Source: Promethearchaeota archaeon (lineage in GTDB: Archaea; Asgardarchaeota; Lokiarchaeia; Sigynarchaeales; SOKP01). From it: a stretch of DNA of 12,942 bases. The translations under genes and the position numbers were made by a program. The stretch is taken from positions 1-12,942 of the forward strand of contig JAEOUI010000440.1 in the NCBI GenBank assembly GCA_016839425.1, in the 5' to 3' direction. Below are positions 7,281 to 12,942 of this stretch, in pieces. Each line of letters begins with the position of its first letter. The stretch's first letter is position 1. A model generated the notes under the pieces. It had not been told where the DNA came from and did not search any database. It worked only from the letters and a program-made list of their open reading frames with translations.

Positions 7281-7712
7281 TTAATCTTCGCTGTTTGGAT
7301 TTTCAAGATCCATCTTAAATTGATCATATATTTTTTTAACGCGGTCGGCAGATGGACCCTCTCCTCTCACGCCTTCTTCGTTTACTACGATCTTCCCATT
7401 GAGGATGGATATCACATTTTGTTCAGGGATGAAATTGACATGACCTTTAGAAAAGATCTTTGATATTCTTTCAGCAAGAGATTGCATGGGAAATGGCTCT
7501 TCTTCCAAGGTTAAATAATTGTAAAAATTGCTTCTTATGAGTATTTTAGGAAATAATTTGTTTTTTTCGTTCTTGGCGTTTACGAGCATGACATTTGAAT
7601 CTTCTGAAAATCCCTTTAATTGTCCAACGAAAAATTTATCTCCATTTAAATACACTTTGACGATCTTATCTAATAAGGTGGCCAATTCAGTGTTATATTC
7701 TCGGATTGACAT
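7281..7712 (-). CDS. Sm-like (Lsm) RNA-binding protein with C-terminal extension
   Basis: 143 residues. The Sm1 motif region is about 9-46 (LATLLDKIVKVYLNGDKFFVGQLKGF) and Sm2 about 53-70 (LFPKILIRSNFYNYLTLEE). Canonical Sm2 reads IRGxN; here the Gly is Ser. The remainder (about 75-136) is an extra domain ending in VRGEGPSADRVKKIYDQF, a size and layout like archaeal SmAP proteins with a second domain. Such proteins form heptameric or larger rings that bind U-rich RNA, and act in RNA processing or stability. It starts with ATG 7712 and is separated by 73 nt from hypB upstream, probably with its own promoter. It converges on the + strand operon with only 19 nt between the stops. Confidence 0.88.
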   Translation of the reverse strand: MSIREYNTELATLLDKIVKVYLNGDKFFVGQLKGFSEDSNVMLVNAKNEKNKLFPKILIRSNFYNYLTLEEEPFPMQSLAERISKIFSKGHVNFIPEQNVISILNGKIVVNEEGVRGEGPSADRVKKIYDQFKMDLENPNSED

Positions 7713-7744
7713 TTAAAACCAACAAATTTATCTATTAAATGGTG

Positions 7745-7773
7745 TATTTATTATTATTTTCGATTCTTTTAAA
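7745..7773 (-). promoter_or_regulatory. Possible promoter of the Lsm gene
   Basis: On the - strand the gap upstream of the Lsm ATG holds two AT-rich candidates: TTTAAAAG (7766-7773) and CGAAAATAATAATAAATA (7745-7762, a BRE-like CGAAAA followed by an AT-rich box). The second would give a leader of roughly 10 nt. In such AT-rich DNA neither is strong evidence. Confidence 0.3.
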
Positions 7774-7785
7774 CCTTAGTTGAAT

Positions 7786-8445
7786 TCAGACCTTTAATGC
7801 TTCAATGAGTTCGGAAATTTGTTCCCCTGTTTTTGCGCTGGTTGTAAATACTTTTAGTTCAGGATTGATTTCCTTTGCATCGTTAAGCATTTCATCGATA
7901 TTTACATCGAGATAATCCTTGAGGTCAACCTTATTAATAACCGCAATGTCTGAAAACTTGAATAACATCGGATGCTTGCGAACGACATGCGCTCCTTCTG
8001 TAATGCTCACGATTACGATTCGTTTTTCGGCTCCTAATATAAAATCGGAGGGACAGATAAGATTGCCCACATTTTCGATAAATAATATATCGTAATTACT
8101 TAAATCAATATTTTTAATGACTTGGGATATATGGTATGAATTTAGAGCGCACTCCCTACCTGTGTTGATCTGAATTGTTCTTGCCCCATGCTTTTCTATC
8201 CTATCGGCGTCTACCCTCGTTGCAACGTCTCCGTTAATGACTAAAATTCTTTTTTTATTTGATAAATTTTCACAAATTTTTTCGAGAATTGCAGTCTTTC
8301 CCGCTCCAATAGCCCCTACAATATCAAAAGACATTATTTTTTTTTCTTGAAATATTTTTGCGTTCTCAGAGGCTAATTTATCGTTATTTTGGATTAAATC
8401 CTCATTTAATTCAACTATTCTAGAAATTTCTTCTTTATCTGACAT
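7786..8445 (-). CDS. hypB: HypB, hydrogenase/urease nickel-insertion GTPase
   Basis: 219 residues from ATG 8445; the in-frame TTG three codons upstream is less likely. HypB is a SIMIBI-class GTPase that, with HypA, delivers nickel to [NiFe]-hydrogenase. Motifs: P-loop GAIGAGKT (44-51), ENVGNLICP (124-132), NKVD base-specificity motif (171-174) and SAK (203-205). The G-domain nickel/zinc site in the family normally uses a Cys-His pair in GKxCHLDA and a later Cys in NLxCP. Here the first motif reads GRECALNSYHI: Cys99 is kept, the adjacent His is Ala100, and His105 and Cys131 remain. The N-terminus lacks a His-rich nickel store. No hydrogenase or HypA gene is in the window. The family call is secure; normal metal binding at this site is not. 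Confidence 0.93.
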   Translation of the reverse strand: MSDKEEISRIVELNEDLIQNNDKLASENAKIFQEKKIMSFDIVGAIGAGKTAILEKICENLSNKKRILVINGDVATRVDADRIEKHGARTIQINTGRECALNSYHISQVIKNIDLSNYDILFIENVGNLICPSDFILGAEKRIVIVSITEGAHVVRKHPMLFKFSDIAVINKVDLKDYLDVNIDEMLNDAKEINPELKVFTTSAKTGEQISELIEALKV

Positions 8446-8480
8446 TTTTCTCAAATGAAGTTTTAGAAATATGATTTTTA

Positions 8481-8495
8481 AAATATAAATTCGTT
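8481..8495 (-). promoter_or_regulatory. Promoter (BRE/TATA) of hypB
   Basis: On the - strand AACGAATTTATATTT has a BRE-like ACGAA followed by a TATA box (TTTATAT). It lies about 40 nt before the hypB ATG, which predicts a leader of roughly 15 nt. The core AACGAATTTA also occurs in the two repeat copies flanking the mat gene. Confidence 0.5.
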
Positions 8496-8517
8496 GATAT
8501 GTTTTTCGGATCGATGT

Positions 8518-9471
8518 TTATAATTTTATCTTCCCGTGGACGACAAGATAAGCTGCGATTAATCCACCAAGATCAGGAAGAGATTCAACAAAGACATAAG
8601 GATTTCCATATATCATAAATAATAACAGCGCTGGTCCAATAGTCAATAAAATTATTACCCATAAAAAGGTTCTCCCTCTCATTCTCATTGGCATATATCC
8701 CATCATACCGGTGACTTGTTGATTTAATAAGGGGAGTATAGAAAGTGCCATTATCCCTATAATGGCGGCTGTAGCACAACTTGAAGGAAGCAACACGGCA
8801 ATATAAATATTATCTGGATTCAAGTACGCAAAGGGTAGATCGAGAAGGGCATACATCAGGATTTTAAAACCAGCACATAATAAATAAAATTTGACAAAAA
8901 ATATAGAACCCCGTTGCATTTCGATGATCCTTCCCATATACCATAGGAAATATACCATTATAAATAAAAAGAAAAAAGCAATTGGATCCCCAATATAATA
9001 AACAAATGGTGCTGTAAAAGCCCGCCATAGATATAAACCTATTAAAGTATCACTTATCTTTGGCATATTTTGAAAACTAGCTTCTAGAACTATTCTTGAG
9101 AATTCTACAATCGAAAACACGATTATCATTAAAATAATAAAGAGAGTTGCGTTTCCTTGAGGTCTAGAACTCTGGGCATAACCTGAATATGTTTTTTGTG
9201 CCTTTTTTCTTTCCTTTTCCTGTCTTTTGAGGTATTTTTTGAGTTGCTTCTCACTTCCTTGAACATAATCTTGAGAGTTTTGGTATGGTGCTCCTCTCGT
9301 AGGCCGGTAAAGTGTTTTAAGTTCAGTAGGGACTACTGGTTTGTGCTTTAAATCAAAGCTACATTCATGGTTTTCAGGGAGCCTGTGTTGCTTGCAATAG
9401 GTGAAACCACAATAATTACATTTAAAAGGAAGATAACCAATTTCCTCACCACAAAATTCACAATTAGGCAC
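8518..9471 (-). CDS. AN1 zinc finger fused to a catalytically altered rhomboid
   Basis: 317 residues from a GTG start, chosen because it puts the zinc finger at the N-terminus. Residues 4-37 form an AN1-type finger (C4, C7, C18, C21, C26, H29, H35, C37). A basic linker follows (about 75-95), then about six membrane segments (near 108-130, 162-180, 190-210, 223-247, 268-288, 298-312). The rhomboid fold is marked by LWRAFTAPFVYY (148-159, the WR motif of loop 1) and a Gly-Arg after the next helix (180-181). The catalytic serine motif, normally GxSGA, aligns with CATAAIIG (232-239), placing Thr234 at the Ser; the His of the last helix, normally AHxGG, is Asp300 in PDLGG. It is therefore probably a pseudoprotease (Derlin/iRhom-like in logic) rather than an active enzyme. 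AN1-rhomboid fusions are known in haloarchaea. Confidence 0.85.
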   Translation of the reverse strand: MPNCEFCGEEIGYLPFKCNYCGFTYCKQHRLPENHECSFDLKHKPVVPTELKTLYRPTRGAPYQNSQDYVQGSEKQLKKYLKRQEKERKKAQKTYSGYAQSSRPQGNATLFIILMIIVFSIVEFSRIVLEASFQNMPKISDTLIGLYLWRAFTAPFVYYIGDPIAFFFLFIMVYFLWYMGRIIEMQRGSIFFVKFYLLCAGFKILMYALLDLPFAYLNPDNIYIAVLLPSSCATAAIIGIMALSILPLLNQQVTGMMGYMPMRMRGRTFLWVIILLTIGPALLLFMIYGNPYVFVESLPDLGGLIAAYLVVHGKIKL

Positions 9472-9528
9472 TATTTTTCACTCATAAAAGATTAGTTTTA
9501 TCAGATTATTAATGTAAATTTTCTTGAG

Positions 9529-9540
9529 CTATAAATACTA
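9529..9540 (-). promoter_or_regulatory. Possible TATA box of the AN1-rhomboid gene
   Basis: On the - strand AGTATTTATAGC contains TTTATAG about 60 nt before the GTG start, which predicts a leader near 35 nt. It lies inside the 159-nt gap to the upstream M50 gene, downstream of that gene's T-tract terminator, which fits independent transcription. Confidence 0.4.
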
Positions 9541-9565
9541 TTATTCTTTGTAATTTTTTAGTTTC

Positions 9566-9583
9566 ACTATTTTACTAAATAGT
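9566..9583. repeat. Perfect inverted repeat, 7-bp arms
   Basis: ACTATTT-TACT-AAATAGT is a perfect dyad with a 4-nt centre. It lies about 25 bp upstream of the proposed TATA box of the AN1-rhomboid gene, where an archaeal activator or repressor might bind. It could equally be a chance palindrome in AT-rich DNA. Confidence 0.35.
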
Positions 9584-9607
9584 ATAATGATTAAAGTCAT
9601 ATAAATT

Positions 9608-9620
9608 TAGAAAAAAAAAT
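9608..9620 (-). terminator. T-tract terminator after the M50 gene
   Basis: On the - strand a run of nine T bases (complement of 9611-9619) follows the M50 stop codon by about 11 nt. An uninterrupted T-tract without a hairpin is typical of archaeal intrinsic termination. Confidence 0.55.
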
Positions 9621-9630
9621 AACTATTAAG

Positions 9631-10635
9631 TTATTGAGGAGGCCATATTAACCCACGGAGGCTTGGAATATAGACCATCAGATAATTGAGAATCAACAAT
9701 GCGAGTAAAGATGTAAAAAGAACAAAATACACCTTTTTATTCCATTTTAAAATGTTTTGACCGTCTAAAATGCCCAATGGGATCATGTTAAATGCACCAA
9801 GCATGAAATTAATGCTGGCGGCACTTGCTATGAAAAAATTTAGTGGATAAATTGGAAGAAATATTGAAATACCTAATAATATACTTCCGTATATTAAATT
9901 AACAGTAGGGCCCGCAGCCTTGCATCGTCCAGTTTCTTTACTTATTTTATCCAAACCTAACACTACGACGGCTCCAGGAAGAGCAAATGTAGGAGCAGGA
10001 AATTCCATGTTTAAGAACATGATGCCCATAGTTAAACTAATAACGGTTAATATCATACCAAAGGTGAGAAGCCTGAATTTTGTTTGAAATTTGTAATGCC
10101 TGGCCACTTGTCGGTGCCCCAATTCATGAAACAAGAAGGCCGTCGTGTAGAATCCAGCTAACATGAAAATAGCCCATCCATAACCAAAATTGATTAATTG
10201 CACGTTATAAAATGCGAGTAATCCAAGTAAGTAAATAAGTCCACATCCAATAATCAAATGAACAAATTCGGATTTGTAAGGAAGCAAAATTCCCTTAAAA
10301 TTAATGCCCGATCCTGGAGAAAATGCATTTTCTGGAATGGATTTTTCCTGGCGATACCAAGTGTATGTACCATCGGTTGTACCCCTTACTACGCCTACTG
10401 ATTGATGTGAATCGTAATCTTGTCCGTGAGAATAGAAGTGTTGTTCTTGTCCTATTTGAATATTATCTTCAATCAATGGCTGCGATGATTGATAAGGTTG
10501 ATGAAGTGACTCTTCCTTAAAAATCTCGCAATTATGATCTGAAGGATTTTGGTGCAACGAACAATAGCTTTTTCCGCATTCTTCGCATTTAAATAATTGA
10601 GGAACCTCTTCTAAACAAAGGTAACATTTTGGCAT
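9631..10635 (-). CDS. AN1 zinc finger fused to a site-2-type (M50) membrane protease
   Basis: 334 residues from ATG 10635. An AN1 finger occupies residues 4-36 (C4, C7, C17, C20, C25, H28, H34, C36). A long polar, Gln/His/Ser-rich linker runs from 40 to about 115. The membrane domain holds the zinc metalloprotease motif FLFHELGHRQVARH (167-180; HExxH at 170-174, catalytic Glu171), the M50 segment AAGPTVN (240-246), and the third-ligand motif LGILDGQN (287-294, Asp291). About six membrane segments are visible. All catalytic residues are present, so active intramembrane cleavage is expected; the substrate is unknown. AN1 fingers in eukaryotes are tied to ubiquitin and proteasome biology, so a quality-control or signalling role is possible but inferred. 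The next gene on the same strand carries a similar AN1 finger on a rhomboid fold. Confidence 0.9.
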   Translation of the reverse strand: MPKCYLCLEEVPQLFKCEECGKSYCSLHQNPSDHNCEIFKEESLHQPYQSSQPLIEDNIQIGQEQHFYSHGQDYDSHQSVGVVRGTTDGTYTWYRQEKSIPENAFSPGSGINFKGILLPYKSEFVHLIIGCGLIYLLGLLAFYNVQLINFGYGWAIFMLAGFYTTAFLFHELGHRQVARHYKFQTKFRLLTFGMILTVISLTMGIMFLNMEFPAPTFALPGAVVVLGLDKISKETGRCKAAGPTVNLIYGSILLGISIFLPIYPLNFFIASAASINFMLGAFNMIPLGILDGQNILKWNKKVYFVLFTSLLALLILNYLMVYIPSLRGLIWPPQ

Positions 10636-10673
10636 TTTTAAAATAATAATTTCTTGTTCTATGTTTTTCTGGA

Positions 10674-10685
10674 GATATAATAATT
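10674..10685 (-). promoter_or_regulatory. Possible TATA box of the M50 gene
   Basis: On the - strand ATTATTATATCT lies about 43 nt before the ATG, which predicts a leader near 17 nt. The 280-nt region from here to the divergent zinc-ribbon gene at 10916 is very AT-rich and holds promoters for both directions; I see no RNA gene or ORF in it. Confidence 0.35.
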
Positions 10686-10887
10686 AAAATTACATTAAAA
10701 TTTATTTATTTTTGTTTGTTAATTGCGAACTATTAGGTTCTTGGATTTTCTTTACGAGTTAAAGAATTACTATATAAAGCTCATTTATTATCCATCCTTC
10801 CAAATATATTATTAATAAGTTCTATTGAAGCGATTAATTCAGTTTTTTCAATACAAAAAATAATTAAATAATTTTGAATTATTTTAC

Positions 10888-10898
10888 ATATTTTAAAT
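10888..10898 (+). promoter_or_regulatory. Possible TATA box of the small zinc-ribbon gene
   Basis: ATATTTTAAAT is centred about 21-22 nt before ATG 10916 and about 30 nt before the in-frame ATG 10925. Archaeal TATA boxes sit about 25 nt before the transcription start, so a leaderless or nearly leaderless mRNA is suggested, consistent with the absence of a ribosome site. Confidence 0.4.
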
Positions 10899-10915
10899 TG
10901 TTGAGATAGAGACTG

Positions 10916-11146
10916 ATGGAATTTATGGGAAAAAAAATCTATTGTCCTGTTTGTGATCAAGAAGTCACTTTAAGACGTAAGCAATTCGAACATAAATATC
11001 ACGAGATTCTTTGCTTAACGATGATAGTAACATTTGGAATGTCATATGTAATTTTAAAATATATTAAAAAGAAGGATACATGTCCTAACTGCCAAACTCG
11101 TTATGATCTTAAAAGCCTACCCTTATCGCCTACACTTAAAGATTAA
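10916..11146 (+). CDS. Small zinc-ribbon membrane protein
   Basis: 76 residues. Two cysteine pairs, CPVC (10-13) and CPNC (56-59), would form a zinc ribbon, but they are separated by a hydrophobic stretch (about 31-50, ILCLTMIVTFGMSYVILKYI) long enough to cross or enter the membrane. That makes a single ribbon awkward unless the stretch is a buried hairpin; each pair could also bind metal with a partner. The start may be ATG 10916 or ATG 10925. The stop codon overlaps that of the convergent gene. Family not recognised. Confidence 0.6.
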   Translation: MEFMGKKIYCPVCDQEVTLRRKQFEHKYHEILCLTMIVTFGMSYVILKYIKKKDTCPNCQTRYDLKSLPLSPTLKD

Positions 11147-11367
11147 GCAGTTTTTATCCTCATTTCTGCCCTACATTTTGGACAAATTTTATCTTTCTTG
11201 TTAAGTTCTTTTTTCATAATCGTTTTTTGGTAATTACAACTTTTCTTTGAGCATGTAAGAATATATTTCTTAAATTCATTTGGTTTTTTTTCTAATGTTT
11301 TAACAGACGCTTGTTTTTCTTGTTTTGGTTTCTTTTTATTAGGTTTAACCCATTTGTCCAGACTCAT
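11143..11367 (-). CDS. Small basic zinc-ribbon protein
   Basis: 74 residues from ATG 11367; a GTG one codon upstream is also possible. The N-terminal 35 residues are very Lys-rich and probably disordered (MSLDKWVKPNKKKPKQ). They are followed by a four-cysteine ribbon: C39, C44, C62, C65 (CSKKSC then CPKC). The basic tail plus ribbon suits a nucleic-acid- or ribosome-associated protein, by inference. No sharp promoter is seen in the 208-nt gap to the mat gene; TTTAAATA near 11461-11468 on the - strand is the best candidate, giving a leader of about 70 nt. Its stop shares TTAA with the convergent + gene. Confidence 0.6.
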   Translation of the reverse strand: MSLDKWVKPNKKKPKQEKQASVKTLEKKPNEFKKYILTCSKKSCNYQKTIMKKELNKKDKICPKCRAEMRIKTA

Positions 11368-11524
11368 CACATATCATTCTCATTTTATATTTTCTTCTCT
11401 ATTAATTGTAATTTTTTCTAATTAAAATTTATTTTAATTTCTTATTTTTAAAAAATCTAATATTTAAAGCCTCTATTAGATAGATATCTTAACATTGCTA
11501 ATGAGATAATAAATGAAAATTTAT

Positions 11525-11539
11525 ATAAAACGAATTTAA
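11525..11539. repeat. 15-bp motif copy 1 (BRE/TATA-like)
   Basis: ATAAAACGAATTTAA, identical to 12921-12935. In the + orientation it reads as BRE-like ACGAA plus TTTAAA, but no + strand gene follows: it would transcribe antisense to the 3' end of the mat gene. On the - strand it lies in the region after mat termination. Confidence 0.6.
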
Positions 11540-11557
11540 AAAAAGGAAATAAAAAAT
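11538..11557 (-). terminator. T-tract terminator after mat
   Basis: On the - strand two T-tracts, six and seven bases long and broken by ATTTCC, start about 22 nt after the mat stop codon. This is the expected archaeal T-rich terminator; there is no hairpin. Confidence 0.55.
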
Positions 11558-11578
11558 TTAATCGAAAGGATGAGAAAT

Positions 11579-12814
11579 TTAGAACACTTGTACTTTTCCA
11601 GCGATTAGTCTTTCTCTCAAATCTATAATGCTTTGTTTGCTTAGTTTTTCCGCGCTGACTTCCTCTGCGATTTTCTTTATACTATTAAAATCAACATTAT
11701 CTGCTGGAATCAAACTAATTGAATTTACCCAAGGTTCTGTGATTGGGCTTCCAATTTTAGAAAGAAGCTTGACATGTGCTTCTACAATGTCTCCTTGACC
11801 CTTTTCTACTATTTCTCTTGCAATTTCAGTACTTAAAACATTATAAATCTTTCCAACATGATTTATTGGGTTCTTTCCGCAGACTGCTTCTAAGCTCATT
11901 GTTCTACAGGGCGTTATTAACCCGTTACTTCTATTACCTCGTCCAACTTCTCCGTCGTCTCCAGCTTCAGCGGAAGTTCCGGTAACGGTTAAATAAAGAA
12001 GTCCTGATTCAACATTGTCACCAACATTAACAGCACATGAGACATTCCTCTCGGGAATAATTTTTGCGGCTAAGTCTAAAACGGCATCTTTCATTTGATT
12101 TGTTGAGTTAACATAGGAGTCTTTATCGGTACAATATTTGCTTACCATTGCACCACAAATTGTAATACCAACATCGTTATTTAAACGATTTACCATTACT
12201 TTAATATCTTCCCCCGATGCAGGACATTTGTCCTTAAAAGCATCGGAATTTAACAATTTTTCCGCTTCTAGAGCAATTTTTTCGACATCAGAATAAGGGG
12301 CATATCCAACACCAAAACTTGTATCGTTTGCTAATGGAACGCTTTCCATGGCGTCTGATTCTTCGAACACTCCAGTTAAATCTATTGATCCTGGTCGAAC
12401 AGCATAATCGAATTGAATGTGCTTGTTTGAATTCACATCTATATTTCTAAAAACATCTGAAACCACTTGTCGGCAAGCGTCTAAACAAATCGTTGCAACT
12501 GGTATATATTCCAGTTTTCCTTCTTTCATAATCTGATTAATCGCCCTTCCAACAATTAGGAAGTATTCAGGTTCTATGATTAACCCTCCTCCAAGTTCGG
12601 GCTTTGATATTCCTCCAACTAATGCTGCTTTATCGACATTGTGATGATAATACCTTCCAAAATTTTCGAAATAATATTTACATAATGCTCTCGAGCATGC
12701 ATCCGCGGCAGCATCACAAACTGAGTCTGGATGCCCCACTCCCTTTCTTTCTACGATTTCGGGAAAGTCAGATTTTTCGATAGGATCAAATTTTGCCTTG
12801 TCAATTTTTAACAT
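11579..12814 (-). CDS. mat: Methionine adenosyltransferase, archaeal type
   Basis: 411 residues, close to the usual archaeal length of about 400. It makes S-adenosylmethionine from methionine and ATP, releasing phosphate and diphosphate, in the cytosol. It belongs to the archaeal MAT family, which is highly diverged from bacterial MetK. Visible features: [18 protein letters not shown] (22-39, containing the GHPD motif at 27-30), [11 protein letters not shown] (75-85), [14 protein letters not shown] (208-221), and [20 protein letters not shown] (278-297), followed by [22 protein letters not shown] (301-322), the strongly conserved core of archaeal MATs. No truncation or frameshift is seen. It is a single gene with its own promoter and terminator. 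Confidence 0.97.
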   Translation of the reverse strand: MLKIDKAKFDPIEKSDFPEIVERKGVGHPDSVCDAAADACSRALCKYYFENFGRYYHHNVDKAALVGGISKPELGGGLIIEPEYFLIVGRAINQIMKEGKLEYIPVATICLDACRQVVSDVFRNIDVNSNKHIQFDYAVRPGSIDLTGVFEESDAMESVPLANDTSFGVGYAPYSDVEKIALEAEKLLNSDAFKDKCPASGEDIKVMVNRLNNDVGITICGAMVSKYCTDKDSYVNSTNQMKDAVLDLAAKIIPERNVSCAVNVGDNVESGLLYLTVTGTSAEAGDDGEVGRGNRSNGLITPCRTMSLEAVCGKNPINHVGKIYNVLSTEIAREIVEKGQGDIVEAHVKLLSKIGSPITEPWVNSISLIPADNVDFNSIKKIAEEVSAEKLSKQSIIDLRERLIAGKVQVF

Positions 12815-12830
12815 TTAATCCACTTCTTTA

Positions 12831-12850
12831 ATTAAAAGTTCGTTTAAATA
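12831..12850 (-). promoter_or_regulatory. Promoter region of mat
   Basis: Two overlapping candidates lie upstream of the mat ATG on the - strand. AACGAACTTTTAAT (complement of 12831-12844) has a BRE-like ACGAA and TTTTAA centred about 21 nt before the ATG, predicting a leaderless mRNA. AATATTTAAA (complement of 12841-12850) is centred about 31 nt before the ATG, predicting a very short leader. Confidence 0.45.
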
Positions 12851-12920
12851 TTATTTTTTTAATTAATCATATCTTAAAAAAAGTGTCATTTTGAACAATA
12901 ATTGGAGTTTAAAGAATTTC

Positions 12921-12935
12921 ATAAAACGAATTTAA
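12921..12935 (+). promoter_or_regulatory. 15-bp motif copy 2, possible promoter pointing out of the window
   Basis: ATAAAACGAATTTAA, identical to 11525-11539, at the divergent side of the mat gene. In the + orientation it reads as BRE-like ACGAA plus an AT-rich box, so it may drive a + strand gene beyond the window edge. Confidence 0.4.
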
Positions 12936-12942
12936 GGTTTTA

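Noticed and set aside
7528..7716. Open frame on the + strand inside the Lsm gene
   Set aside because: The opposite strand encodes clear Sm1 and Sm2 motifs; this is a shadow.
10636..10915. Possible RNA gene in the 280-nt divergent gap
   Set aside because: No tRNA cloverleaf, box C/D or GC-rich fold typical of archaeal ncRNA could be seen; the stretch is uniformly AT-rich.
1..12942. CRISPR arrays, transposases, insertion-sequence ends, attachment sites
   Set aside because: No regularly spaced repeats, terminal inverted repeats with target duplications, or recombinase motifs were found.

Overview
This is an AT-rich archaeal window. The archaeal assignment rests on the archaeal-type methionine adenosyltransferase, an Sm-like protein with an archaeal C-terminal extension, TATA/BRE-like promoters, T-tract terminators, and AN1 zinc fingers fused to membrane proteases. 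The Lys/Asn/Ile-rich proteome and the mix of families would suit an Asgard (Lokiarchaeia-like) genome. That narrower placement is an inference; no lineage marker proves it.

Left half (1-7261, + strand). A tightly packed run of seven or eight genes reads in one direction, with gaps of 3 to about 33 nt, and begins upstream of the window. In order it encodes: a zinc-ribbon protein cut by the window edge; a helical protein with a probable winged helix; a 53-residue small ORF; a 436-residue helical protein; an AAA+ ATPase with all core motifs; a charged coiled-coil protein; a 532-residue coiled-coil hairpin whose C-terminus looks like an SMC/Rad50 head lobe that has lost its catalytic residues; and a tandem winged-helix protein resembling KITE subunits (ScpB/MukE/Nse3-MAGE type). 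Apart from the AAA+ protein I recognise no member by direct family resemblance. Together they look like a multi-subunit machine with one obvious ATPase and SMC-like architectural parts. This is the best candidate in the window for an undescribed system.

Right half (7281-10635, - strand). Four genes point the opposite way and converge on the first operon: an AN1-zinc-finger site-2 protease (M50), an AN1-zinc-finger rhomboid-fold protein that has lost its catalytic Ser and His, HypB (nickel-insertion GTPase) with one Ni-ligand His replaced, and an Sm-like RNA-binding protein. They are spaced about 70-160 nt apart with plausible individual promoters, so they are probably not one strict operon.

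End of window (10916-12814). Two tiny zinc-ribbon proteins are encoded tail to tail and share a TTAA stop. They are followed by the - strand methionine adenosyltransferase gene, which is flanked by two copies of a 15-bp BRE/TATA-like motif. No tRNA, rRNA, CRISPR array, insertion sequence or transposase was seen, and no intergenic stretch exceeds 300 bp.
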